The notes under the pieces are model-generated. The model was not told the origin of the DNA. It saw only the letters and a program-made list of their open reading frames with translations, and made no database searches. DNA of 64,000 nt, taken from positions 6,371,494-6,435,493 of the forward strand of contig JABAKD010000019.1 of the NCBI GenBank assembly GCA_012845835.1, written 5' to 3'. This DNA is from Undaria pinnatifida (Eukaryota; Sar; Phaeophyceae; Laminariales; Alariaceae). This document shows, piece by piece, positions 20,108 to 29,660 of the stretch. The translations under genes were made by a program, and so were the position numbers. The first letter of the stretch is position 1, and every line of letters begins with the position of its first letter.

Positions 20108-21050
20108 CATGGGCATCCCGTACTCTGTGTCTTCCCGTAGGTATCCCATGGGCACCCCGTGGGGTGTTGGTTATCCCGTGGGGTATTACGACCAACCCCC
20201 CATCGGCATCCCACGGGCATCCCATGGGCGATCGTCAGCATCCCATGGGCACCCTATTCTATGAGCACCCCACGGGATGCCCATGGACTATCGTGTGCAT
20301 CCCATAGGTATTCCATGGGGATCCTCTGGGCACCCCGTGGGCATCCCATGGGACATCACGAACAACGTCCCATAGGCATCCCACACGGGCATGCCATGGG
20401 CACCCCATGGGCTATGATGGGCACCCCGAGGGCATCCTATGGGCACCCCATGGGCACTCCATGGGCACCCCCCATGGGATATTTTGGTCGTGATATCCCA
20501 TGGGCACCCCATGGGCTACCACGACCAACATCCCATGGGGATATCACGGCCAACATCCCATGGGCATCCCATGGGCTATGGTGGACATCCCATATAGGCA
20601 TCCTATGGGTATGGGCATCCCATGGTCCCATGGGCATCTCAAATAAGACATCTCAGCCAACGTCTCATTGGCATCCCATGGGCATCCCATATAGACAACC
20701 CATCCCATGGGCACCCCATGGTTCCGTGGGAATCCCATCTCATGTGGGCCCTGATAACTGGATAGTCATTGGGGCAATAATGGGCGCATCTCCCGTCGGC
20801 CATCGGGGGCATCCCATGGGATGGATGCCCATGGGATGCCTACGGGACGTCTATGGGATGCCCATGGGATGCCTATGGGACGTTGGCTGAGATATCCTAT
20901 GGGATGCCCATGGGACGTCTATGGGATGCCCATGGGATGTCTATCTATGAGATGTGCCCATGGGAACCTCAAGGGATGCCTATGGGATGCCTGAGAGATG
21001 TGCCCATGGGAACCCCAAGGGATGCCTATGGGATGCCCGTGAGATGCTCA
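20108..21050. repeat. 11-bp satellite of CCCATGGGCAT units, with orientation switch
   Basis: Dozens of imperfect CCCATGGGCAT/CCCATGGGCAC units. From 20108 to about 20740 the array reads GGCATCCCATGGGCACCCCA; from about 20810 to 21050 it reads GGGATGCCCATGGGATGCC, the other strand. Each unit carries the palindrome CCCATGGG. Long frames on both strands (the longest 243 codons, 20159-20890) are rotations of the repeat (HPMGTPWA, MGCPWDAYG) and not genes. Confidence 0.95.
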
Positions 21051-21175
21051 TGGGTGCGTGGGTGGATGGGTAGGCGGGTGAGTGGGTGGGCGAGTGGGTT
21101 GGTGGGTGGGTGAGTGGTGTGGGCGTGCAGAAAGTGGGTGGGTCGGTGGGCGGGCGGGTGTACGCGGGTAAAGGT
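21050..21175 (+). repeat. GGGT-rich tract
   Basis: GGGTGGGTGAGTGGGTGGGCG-type tetramers directly following the 11-bp satellite. G-rich on +, a strong candidate for G-quadruplex formation. Not a telomeric TTAGGG repeat. Confidence 0.85.
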
Positions 21176-21185
21176 GGGTGTTAAG

Positions 21186-21360
21186 ATACGGCCTCGCATA
21201 GGGAAAGTCTGAAAACGTTTTGTTATTACAAAAATTAAAATACACTCCAGCCCCTATGTGAGATCGAATGTTTTGTCGAAACCCATCTTTGCAAGCTGTG
21301 TGTGATACTCCGATCGCGCGTATTACGGGTTGTGTGTCCTCATGAAGGATATAGGAACGT
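21186..21360 (-). repeat. Dispersed repeat family B, copy 3 (partial)
   Basis: AAAATTAAAATACACTCCAG, GTGAGATCGAATGTTTTGTC, TTTGCAAGCTGTGTGTGATA, ACTCCGATCGCGCGTATTAC and GTCCTCATGAAGGATATAGG: the 5' or 3' half of the family, stopping where the tRNA-like arm begins. Confidence 0.85.
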
Positions 21361-21365
21361 TTATT

Positions 21366-21440
21366 ATGTGGTGGATGTGGGACTCGAACCCACACGACCC
21401 CCCAAAAAATATGGTCCTGCCGACGACGCCATTTGTTAAG
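21366..21440 (-). ncRNA. tRNA-like element (pseudo-tRNA or SINE head)
   Basis: On the - strand a perfect T arm, GTGGGTTCGAGTCCCAC, is followed by ATCCACCACA. Upstream, TGGCGTCGTCGGCAGGA resembles box A. The expected 5' acceptor partner GGTGGAT is missing and the middle (ATATTTTTTGGGGGG) does not form a normal anticodon arm. I therefore read it as a tRNA pseudogene or the Pol III head of another SINE, not a functional tRNA. Confidence 0.45.
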
Positions 21441-23450
21441 GTATTAGTGGGGTATTAGTCCGTTTTTGACCACTTGGAAAAAGGTGACCAATAGCTTACC
21501 CAAACTAATACTTATATAACATGGGTGGGTGCACCGCTACTTTTAGAGTAAAAAACACATACATGTTATTCATGTAATTTGGATCGTGTAAACAGATGCC
21601 GACTGCCATGACAATATATTATAGTTGACACATTTCAATCGAATCAAATACCAGGCACTACTACTGGTGTACAACGATATTTTCTCCATTCGGTGTATCA
21701 CCAGCACCACACCATGCGAAAAATTTACCAGGTACCTGGTGCACGAGTCTCGCGTATCACAGCAGCAGCTGCTAGCAGCAGCAGGTGGCCGTGCTCTCGA
21801 TAATATTTTGAGTAAAAAAAAGTAAAAAAAAAAAAAAAAATACGTTTGGATCGTGACATATGTCCAGCTTCATTGTGACATTATTTCACTGTATAAGTAT
21901 GCCAAGTATGCAGTGCATCACCGTGCATGCATGCGCTCTCAAAATAAAGTTTTATTATTAATAATATAGCAAACATTTGTTCCACTCGAGTAATAATATT
22001 ATTATTTACTTGTCTTCTCTATTCAGTGTATCACCATGCAGCGTACGTATGCATGCACGCACATACATGCATGCTATCTTTTCCCCGGAACAAAACAAAA
22101 ATGACTGATGAGCGAAAAAAAACATCACCACCACCACCATGCATAGACTTATGCATGATGCGCTCTCCGTGGACAATTTTAACAAGAAAAAAACTACTTA
22201 CTTCATGAGCCGAAAAGCCGTCAACAGTCAGTTGCTGCTGTCTTTGCTGGTCCATGGAGTTGTCACAGTCGAGCGACGACTAACTCCAAGAGAGTCGAGG
22301 ACCAACAACAACAACAACTCCACCGCGGATCACAATCTAACAACAACGTAAACTTCGTAGCTAGCTAGTCAAGCTATCATACCAATCTACTCAATCACTT
22401 CCTACCCTACCCTCTGCCTATATCCCCAGCTCCGAATAAGCGCGGACCGCAATACATCACATAGCTAGTTACCCAGCTCGTAAACCTTTCCCCCCAGAGC
22501 TCGAAAGGGACGAGGGCAGAATCGCTAGTCAATCCAGTCCGTCGCCCCGCCACCCCAGAGCTCGGCAGGGACGAGGGCCCTAGCTGTAGTCAAACCTACC
22601 GCGCCAAGCCGCAAAGCACTCAAAAAAATGTCACTTGAAGCGAACACGCGGGTACACTACATACAGTTCTAACCGGATTACTTACGCTACACATACACCA
22701 CCATCACACCAATTAAAAACCAACTCCAAACTGAGGGGTCCTAAGCTACCGTCTCGAACGGAGCTGTGAAAGGGAGCTAGCGCAAGCCATCGCAATCCAT
22801 GATGTAGTATAGTGCGCCACTTCCTATACCTAGCAAACAGCCAGCCCCGAAACGGAGCAGCCACTAACTAGTTGTCACGCCGAGTGCCTGCCCTACGCGC
22901 GGCGTTCGTCTTATTAAGCAGGCCAAGCGCGAGACGCAAGCACGAAGAAATTCAAGAAACCATATTCACGCAAGGGAATACATACATACTGCTATCCTCA
23001 TCAGGTATGCACCCCATTTATGCGACAGTCTCAACACCAACTGAGCGTAGATACCTTAAATTCATATGTTACGACACCTGGTCAGGCAGATATCTTGTAT
23101 GCGCAAGGCAAACAAGATGATATACCTCTTTCGACGACAGGTAGATAGATGTTTCGTCTGACGGTACCTTAGTAGATATAGGAACCTTTTTCCATATAAG
23201 AGACCTTGTCTTGTCAGATAAAATCTCGTGTCAGATATTTAAAAAATCACATACCAGGTGGATACCTTGCGACAAAAAAAATACCTCATCACAAAGATAA
23301 CTTAACAGATACCTGCTAAAATTTCACGAGTACCCCCTTAAGCGACGGGTCTCCAAAGAGCCGCGGACGCGAGACCGGCAAAAGCAAATAAGGTACTGTA
23401 TCTTATATTAGCCCCTTCCCCCACAGTTCAAAAATGGTCCGACCCTAACT
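21440..23450. other. No gene seen
   Basis: Low-information sequence with T/A runs. A short direct repeat (CCCAGAGCTCG with GGGACGAGGG) lies at about 22492-22585. Several TACCAGGTA-type motifs (21726, 23252) fall here. No frame, splice or RNA evidence. Confidence 0.4.
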
Positions 23451-23504
23451 CTAAGTACCTTGCGTCCGAACCGCAGTTGCAAAACTTGCTTGTGTAACTG
23501 TACC

Positions 23505-23850
23505 CTGTTTTGGTGCGTACCCTATTCTGGTGCGTACCCTATTCTGGCGCATACCACTATTCTGGCGCATACCCTATTCTGGTGCGTACCCTATTCTGGC
23601 GCATACCACTATTCTGGTGTGTACCCTATTTTTGGCGCATACCGCTATGCTGGCGCATACCACTATTCTGGCGCATACCTTGTCATGGTGCATACCCTAT
23701 TCTGGCGCGTACCCTATTCTGGTGCATACCACTACTCTGGTGTGTACCCTATTTTTGGCGCATACCGCTATGCTGGCGCATACCACTATTCTGGCGCATA
23801 CCTTGTCATGGTGCATACCCTATTCTGGCGTGCACCCTACTTCTATCTAC
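23505..23850 (+). repeat. 17-bp minisatellite with a roughly 123-bp higher-order unit
   Basis: Units of about 17 bp such as TACCCTATTCTGGTGCG and TACCACTATTCTGGCGCA. A block of seven variants beginning ATTCTGGTGT at 23611 recurs at 23734 (ACTCTGGTGT) in the same variant order, including the odd TTTTTGGCGC, GCTATGCTGG and CTTGTCATGG members. All three + frames stay open across it (VPYSGAYHYSG, ILVCTLFLAHT and so on), giving frames up to 157 codons that are repeat artefacts. Confidence 0.9.
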
Positions 23851-23989
23851 TATATTTCTATCCACTTTAGACAAGCAGCATACCCTATACGTATTCTCTC
23901 AGAAGGAGCGATTTCTCTCAAATGCTTCCTATGAGCAAAAGCTGTCCACAAGCCAGAAGGCATGTATGCGTAAATTTCCGTGATGTACA

Positions 23990-24012
23990 CCCCCCCCAGG
24001 GGGGGGGGGGCT
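23990..24012. repeat. Poly-C/poly-G perfect inverted run
   Basis: CCCCCCCC-A-GGGGGGGGGGGG: a homopolymer hairpin with a one-base centre. A smaller one is at 19892-19920. Confidence 0.85.
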
Positions 24013-24450
24013 GCAATCATTACACCCCCCTCCCCTCCCCTCCCCGAAACGCCCTGTGCTTGATACCATGCTACGGGTACGTTGCGCGCTATAAAGCTCA
24101 TGTTTTTTTCTATCAAAACACAATGGCGCTAAGGCTCGTGTTTTCATCTATCAGCAAAACACGGCAGTGCTGCTGCAGCTACTGGCTATTGTATGCGTGA
24201 TGGGGGGAATACCCGTCACACATCGTTAAAAAAAAAAGGTTATTGTGCTTTTTTTTCGCGCGAAGATGTTTTAAACCTCGCGTGCTCGTCCTACCTTTTG
24301 GCATTCTGTCTGAGAAACGTAAACGAGAGGAAAGGAACGGTGTCTCTTTCTTCGCGATCCTGAAAAAAAATACGAAAGTTAACACTAAAAAGACCAAAAG
24401 CGACGATCTCTACTGCTGCAGTAGTGCAAAATACAAAAACCATTGAACCA

Positions 24451-25072
24451 GCCGCACGCGGAAAAGGACAACGAACGAGTAAAACGAAACCTGACGAAAC
24501 AATCAATATCACAAAACAAAACAGTAGCAGTCGCAAGAAGTGTTCATCCATCAAGAAAAGAAAATTCGATGGCGCTTTAAGACAAAAACAAGAACAAAGA
24601 CGAGACAAAACATCCGCATTTTTCCAAGCATCATTGTCAAGTGACAAAAAAAAAACAGACCTATAGACAATCAGACCCATAGACAACCTATGAACAAAAG
24701 CAGTGGTGCTTTTTCGAATCAGTTGCGAAAACCGACCAAAAGTGACAAAAAAAAACTTATTTAGCCGCACGCGGAAAAGGACAACGAACGAGTGAAACAA
24801 AACCTGACAAAACAATCAATATCACAAAACAAAACAGTAGCAGTCGCAAGAAGTGTTCATCCATCAAGAAAAGAAAATTCGATGGCGCTTTAAGACAAAA
24901 ACAAGAACAAAGACGAGACGAAACATCCGCATTTTTCCAAGCATCATTGTCAAGTGACAAAAACAAAACAGACCTATAGACAATCAGACCCATAGACAAC
25001 CTATGAACAAAAGTAGCGGTGCTTTTTCGAATCAGTTGCGAAAACCGACCAAAAGTGACAAAAAAAAACTTA
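24451..25072. repeat. Near-identical 313-bp tandem duplication
   Basis: GCCGCACGCGGAAAAGGACA occurs at 24451 and 24764. The two copies differ at only a few positions by eye over about 310 bp, ending at GTGACAAAAAAAAACTTA. The - strand has matching hydrophobic frames in both copies (shared FVHRLSMGLIVYRSV and LDNDAWKNAD), but they follow from a recent DNA duplication. It lies about 1 kb downstream of the CCWTEND gene; no gene is assigned. Confidence 0.9.
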
Positions 25073-25549
25073 CAAACAGTGAGACAAGAAAAGGCAAGAC
25101 AAAAGACAAGGCAAAAAGCCAAGGCAAGGCATTACGTAAGCAAGGCAACCACTGCAAGATAAGGCAAGCAGCAATTAATACTACGAAAAAGAAAAGAAAA
25201 TGCCTCGGCTTTTTCGAAACGAATTCTTCACAAAAGCACACACCGTAGTACTTTTCCACCGCCCGCTCGACTCCTAAAACCGCTCCGGGCGAAAAACGCC
25301 CGCCGCCACAGAAATCTCGTGGAAACCCGATTTCTACCCGCTAGGGGGGGGGGGGTGAGGGTCCCAGGGGATCCTGGGAGGGGTGTGGGGGGGGGGGGGG
25401 GACAGCACTTGCTAGTACACTCCGCCTCCGCAGTCACCGCCTTGAGAGGGCCTGAGGAAGCAGATGAGGATGGGGAGCGTGCGTGGGGGGAGGAGGAGGA
25501 GGAAAAGGGGGGGAGGAGGATGGGGAGGAGGAGGAGGGGACGAGGAGGA

Positions 25550-25720
25550 AGAAGAGGAGGAGGAGGAGGAGGAGGAGGAGGAGGAGGAGGAGGAGGAGGA
25601 GGAGGAGGAGGGGGGGGGGGGGGAGAGAGAAGGAGAAGCGGGGGGGAGGGGGAGGAGGAGGAGGGAGGAGGGAAGGGCAGAGCACCGGCGGGGAGGGGGG
25701 GAGGGGGGGATGAGAGAACG
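25550..25720. repeat. (GGA)n microsatellite and G-rich tract
   Basis: A long GGAGGAGGA run passing into poly-G with AGGA pieces. Glu-, Gly-, Pro- and Leu-rich frames of up to 208 codons on both strands are low-complexity artefacts. Confidence 0.95.
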
Positions 25721-26140
25721 CTGGATAGAAATACAACGAAAATAAGTCGGTTAAAACGATCGACAAAAATGTATACTTCGATACGAGCGGTCACGGGTGG
25801 GAAACGCGTTCAACCGGCAGGAAACCCAGCAACACCGCAGGCAGTAGAAGGCTTTCACCGAAACACAACACGCAAAAAAAAATGGCAATGGCCTTACTAC
25901 GAACCACAGAGCTGGGGGGGGAATAAACGGCTGACAAGTGCATGACGACTGGAAGGGGGGTGGTTCCCCAACAGAAAGCGTGCGACAACCGATACAGCAA
26001 TGACTAATGAGGGGGAGAGGGACGGGGGGGGCGGGGGGGGGGGGGGTTAACCACGTGGCGTACCTTTTCTTCTTCTATTCTGTTCTTCAAACGCAACAGC
26101 CAAAGGCGTACCTTTTTTGTGTTAAAAAGTACCGGGCAAT

Positions 26141-29100
26141 TTAGTAGTTTCCAGGGTGGTGGGGGTAGGCATAGCGCTCGTCTTTCGAATCGTCGCTCGA
26201 ATCGGTCGACACTTCGTCTCCCTCCCCGGAGTCGGAGTCAGAGCCGTACATTTCGTTGTCGCCGCCGCCGCCCATTCCTTGCGTCTCGGCCCTCGACCCC
26301 TCGTCGGTGGGGGAGGGGGTCGGCGGCATATTGAACGGTGCGGGCGTCTCCCTCTCTTCGTTGTTCACGTCTTCAGAAGAAGCTGGAGAAGGGGTCGGGT
26401 AGTCCGTCATGTCATCGATCTCTCCTTCCATCTGGTCGCCGCCGGCCTCCTCGCCTTGCCCTCCACCGTCCTTTTGGTCGTCGTACGAGTCATACGCTTC
26501 ATCCTTGTCCTCCTCGCTGTTGCCACTGATCTCGCCGGGGTCGTTCTCGCTGTACCCGTCTTCTCCCATCCCCATGCTTTCCTCGTCCTCCCCGGAATAG
26601 CTGAAGTCTTCGTCTTCCCCGTTACCCGCTGGCTCTCCCCCCTCCTCGGGAGTTCCCTTCTTCTCCTCCCTATCGTTCGAGAAACAGGGCCGGGGCCGGG
26701 GCGGGGGGCGGGGGGGGGGAAGGAAGGGGAGGAAGGAGGGGAGGCGTAAGTGTTTGATTGACATGAACACAAAGGAAAAGGGGACCGAGGGAAGTGGCAC
26801 CTACTTATATGAGCACGAGGGCGGAAATTGGGGGGGGGGGGGGTACTCATTTGTTGCTTGCCTTTAGTCATTTGACCATTGACCACGCATCCCTTTAGAG
26901 ACGGAGCACCGTTCCTGCTCCTAGTATATAGAGAGACACCTCTAACATTTGGGCGCGGCCACCATCTATCTCTCAGGATGGCGATCGTTTTCTCTCTGCC
27001 CTCTGTCTACCAAACTCTTCCATGTCGCATACGTCTAATTTCCTCATCTCCTCCTCTAACGCATCCCGTTTCTCCTTGTATGTTTCACATTCTCCTACTA
27101 TGTGAGTCATACTCTCTACTGTTGTGCCACACGGGCACGTATGTGGGGGGAGGGGGGGGGGGGGGGGGGGGGGTCACATATAAAAATTATGTATACTGCT
27201 GCTGTGTCATGTGTCTCACGTCCAGCCAACCAAAGAACTCAACAACCCAACAAATGCGAAAAATAGCACGCGGAGTCGTTTTAAACTACACAAGCTTCCT
27301 CGTCGCGATGTGGCGGTTTATAGCTTCAGTTTCCCCGGAGGGGGGGGGGGGGGGGGGGGGTGCCGCAAGTCAAAGAACGGGGACAACCACTCTTTGGAAA
27401 ACTGCAGAGAAAGAACAATTAGCCACCGCCGTGCGCAAGTAAAACTTGAAAAACGTCATCTGTGAGTACAACCGATGGAATGGTTGCAACTCAACTTTGC
27501 AAGCTTATTTCAATATACTTACGGGTTGCCTTCGGCGTCGTCATTTTCATCTCCAGGATCGGTGTTGCTGGTGTCCATCCCTCGTGCTTTTTCGCAGTTC
27601 TTCACGAGGTTGGGGAGCTCCCCCCCCGGGCTCTCCATGACGCCGTCGTAGTGAGTGCGGAGGTCGTTCTTCCTGCACGCCACGAGCCCTTGGCTGGAGT
27701 AGGTGGTGCAGTCGGCGCGGGTGACGACGGGCATCTTCTCGATGCACTCGCACTGGGGGGCGTTGTCGATCCTGAAAACAAAAAAAAAGAAAAACGCGTC
27801 CACAGATAAAACAGAAAAAAAAAGGCCGGGGTGGGGGGGGGGGGCGTCCAAAAAGAAAAACGGTACAACAAGGAGAGAGGTTACACGAAAGGGGACATTA
27901 TTATGACGGCAAAAACAAAAGGAGCTAATTAACAACGAGCATACTGGGTGTGATGTGAAGATTGAACAAAAGGAAATCTGGCGTTTGTGGAGAGGTCATG
28001 AATCGTTGCCAGGATGGGAAAGAGGGGATGGGGAAGGTGGCCAGAAGGATGGTGGGGGTTCGGTTGGTGTTGGTTGAAGTGGTGAGGCAGAGGCGGGGAA
28101 AGGCTGAGAGAGACAGGAAAAAACCTTTGTTGTTCGCGAAGGAGTTTGGAAGATTAAAGGAATAAAAAAAGTCACACCAAAAGAGTACGGTGAAAAAAGA
28201 GGTTACTTTTCTAAACGCACTTCGAACAAAAAGAAAAAAGTGGCTTCTTTTCTCAGTACAAGTATGCCTCATCCACCAAAGAGGTGCTAAATCTTACTCT
28301 TCGCCGACTTGAAAAAAACGCAAAAAAATAATGGTTTTCACCATACCAGCGAGGGTACGATATCCGACAAAAAAAACGGAAACGTGAGACATCAACATTC
28401 TGGTGCTGTGCTAAACCAAAAACAGCCAATAATACACTGCACCATAGGAGGGGGAAAACCAAGTAACAGATGAGTGAAAACCTAAAAGACGAATGAAAAT
28501 CCGCCGAACATCCCTGGTTTGGTATTCATTCGGGCATTGGGGTTGGAGGGGCGTTGAGGGCGCTATGTTCGAGCCGCTCATCGTGACAAGCGATAAAGCG
28601 TAATCAGCACACGTAACGGACGCTTTACAAAGCATCTTAGCTCGTGTTTAATAGCGCACACGGCTTGTCTGTCGATAAGAACGAAGACCACGGATAAGAA
28701 CACGAACACGGAATGGAACACGAACACGGATAAGAACACGAGCACGGACAACGACCGCAACACGACCACGATCACGGATAAGAAAGCAAAACAAGGATAA
28801 GAACACGAACACGGGAGGAGGGGGGGGAACGCAACCCCCGTCTCCTTCCCTTGGCGACGGCCTTGTCCCTCCCATCTGCGTTTTAGTAATTGCCTCATGA
28901 GGATGGAGACAGGACTACGAAGAAGTGTGGTCAACAACGCTGACAACGAAGCGCGATCGACCGCTCGCCGACGCGACAAAAAAACAAAATAAAGGGTCCG
29001 CAAAAAAAAAAAAAATAAGAAAAAGAAGAAAAAAAAAGCCACAAAAAACTCAAAAAAACAGAACACAGAAAAGAAAAAAAGCCCACGAAGCAAAAAAGTG

Positions 29101-29660
29101 CCGGAGAAAAAAAAAAGAAAATCGGAAACACACACACACAAAAAAGCAGTATGAAAAAGAAACGATCCAACCCGCAATAACATATGAAAAAAACGCATTA
29201 AAAAACACAAAATGCACAACACCAAAACGCGCACAAGACACACAAACACACACATAAAAATACAAAACAGAAACATGCTGCTGTGCACAAAACAAAAACG
29301 CAACAAGACAAACACACCAAACTAAATAAACCACTACAAAACAAACCTGCCGTAGTATCCTCTGGCATCTCTGTGATCGAACGTCCGGACGAACTTGTAG
29401 AGGGGCAGGATGAACGACTCGAAGCTTGCACCATCCGCCCAGACCATGCCGTGGCAGTGCACCGTCTCATCGCCCTCCTGAAACTCGCCGTTCACGAGGC
29501 AGACGTCCGCGTTGTCTTCCACCCCGTTGTCATTTTCGGTCCAGCAGCACATGTAGGTGTTGTATTGGCACGTGTCGGCGACGAGGCTTGCCCGAGTGGC
29601 GAGAGAAACGGGGAGGAAAGCGCAGAGCGCGAGAAGGCTGGTCTTCATTCCACACTTCAT
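26141..29660 (-). CDS. Secreted CCWTEND-type cysteine-rich protein with acidic tail, 363 aa
   Basis: Three exons (29660-29347, 27771-27523, 26669-26141), both introns GT..AG and phase 2; 1092 bases in all, one TAA stop. Residues 1-24 (MKCGMKTSLLALCAFLPVSL, then ATRA) are a clear signal peptide. The mature first part has ten cysteines (31, 38, 39, 54, 69, 112, 114, 126, 137, 164), with YMCCWTENDNGVEDNADVC, CHGMVWAD and CECIEKMPVVTRADC. I know this CCWTEND..CHG..C-C-IE..ADCT pattern, from memory only, as an uncharacterised secreted family of diatoms and other stramenopiles. Residues 165-363 are acidic, Ser/Gly/Pro-rich and probably disordered (repeated EDE, SEEDKDEAYDSYDD, GSDSDSGEGDE). The start chosen is the first ATG of the frame, directly before the signal peptide. 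Extracellular matrix or cell-wall function is possible but not shown. Confidence 0.85.
26670..27522 (-). other. Intron 2 of the CCWTEND gene
   Basis: On - it starts GTAAGT and ends ACGATAG; 853 bp. It holds a family D copy and two very long poly-G runs (+ strand, about 27144-27173 and 27342-27360), plus another at 26829-26843. Confidence 0.8.
26848..26955 (+). repeat. Dispersed repeat family D, intronic copy
   Basis: GTACTCATTTGTTGCTTGCC, ATTTGACCATTGACCACGCA, GAGACGGAGCACCGTTCCTG and ACACCTCTAACATTTGGG: the same block as at 1955-2185, in antisense orientation to the host gene. Confidence 0.85.
27772..29346 (-). other. Intron 1 of the CCWTEND gene
   Basis: On the - strand it starts GTTTGTTTTG and ends TTTTGTTTTCAG; 1575 bp. 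It is T-rich on the transcribed sense strand (A-rich on +, 28970-29330) and includes an 18-bp degenerate repeat. Long hydrophobic - strand frames here (up to 245 codons) are translations of the T-rich intron, not genes. Confidence 0.85.
28665..28820. repeat. CACGGATAAGAACACGAA minisatellite in intron 1
   Basis: About eight degenerate copies of an 18-bp unit built from ACGGATAAGAACACGAACAC, sitting in intron 1 of the CCWTEND gene. Confidence 0.85.

Noticed and set aside
20159-20890. 243-codon + frame, one of the longest in the window
   Set aside because: It is a direct translation of the 11-bp CCCATGGG satellite; other frames on both strands are equally open.
21050-21175. Telomeric repeat
   Set aside because: The tract is GGGT/GGGTGAGT type, not TTAGGG or TTTAGGG, and it lies inside a larger satellite region.
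21366-21440. Functional tRNA
   Set aside because: The T arm and 3' acceptor are perfect but no 5' acceptor partner or proper anticodon arm exists; kept only as a tRNA-like element.
23510-23983. 157-codon frame with Tyr/Trp-rich repeats
   Set aside because: A translation of the 17-bp minisatellite.
25228-25945. Pro-rich (-) and Glu/Gly-rich (+) frames of up to 208 codons
   Set aside because: Encoded by the GGA microsatellite and poly-G; no stable non-repeat sequence.
26156-26749. 197-codon + frame opposite the last CCWTEND exon
   Set aside because: Antisense shadow of the acidic exon; the - strand frame is supported by exact splice phases and a shared signal-peptide gene model.
28578-29315. 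245-codon - strand frame, very Phe/Val/Leu-rich
   Set aside because: It lies in intron 1 of the CCWTEND gene, in T-rich intron sequence; composition is low complexity and it overlaps the spliced gene on the same strand.
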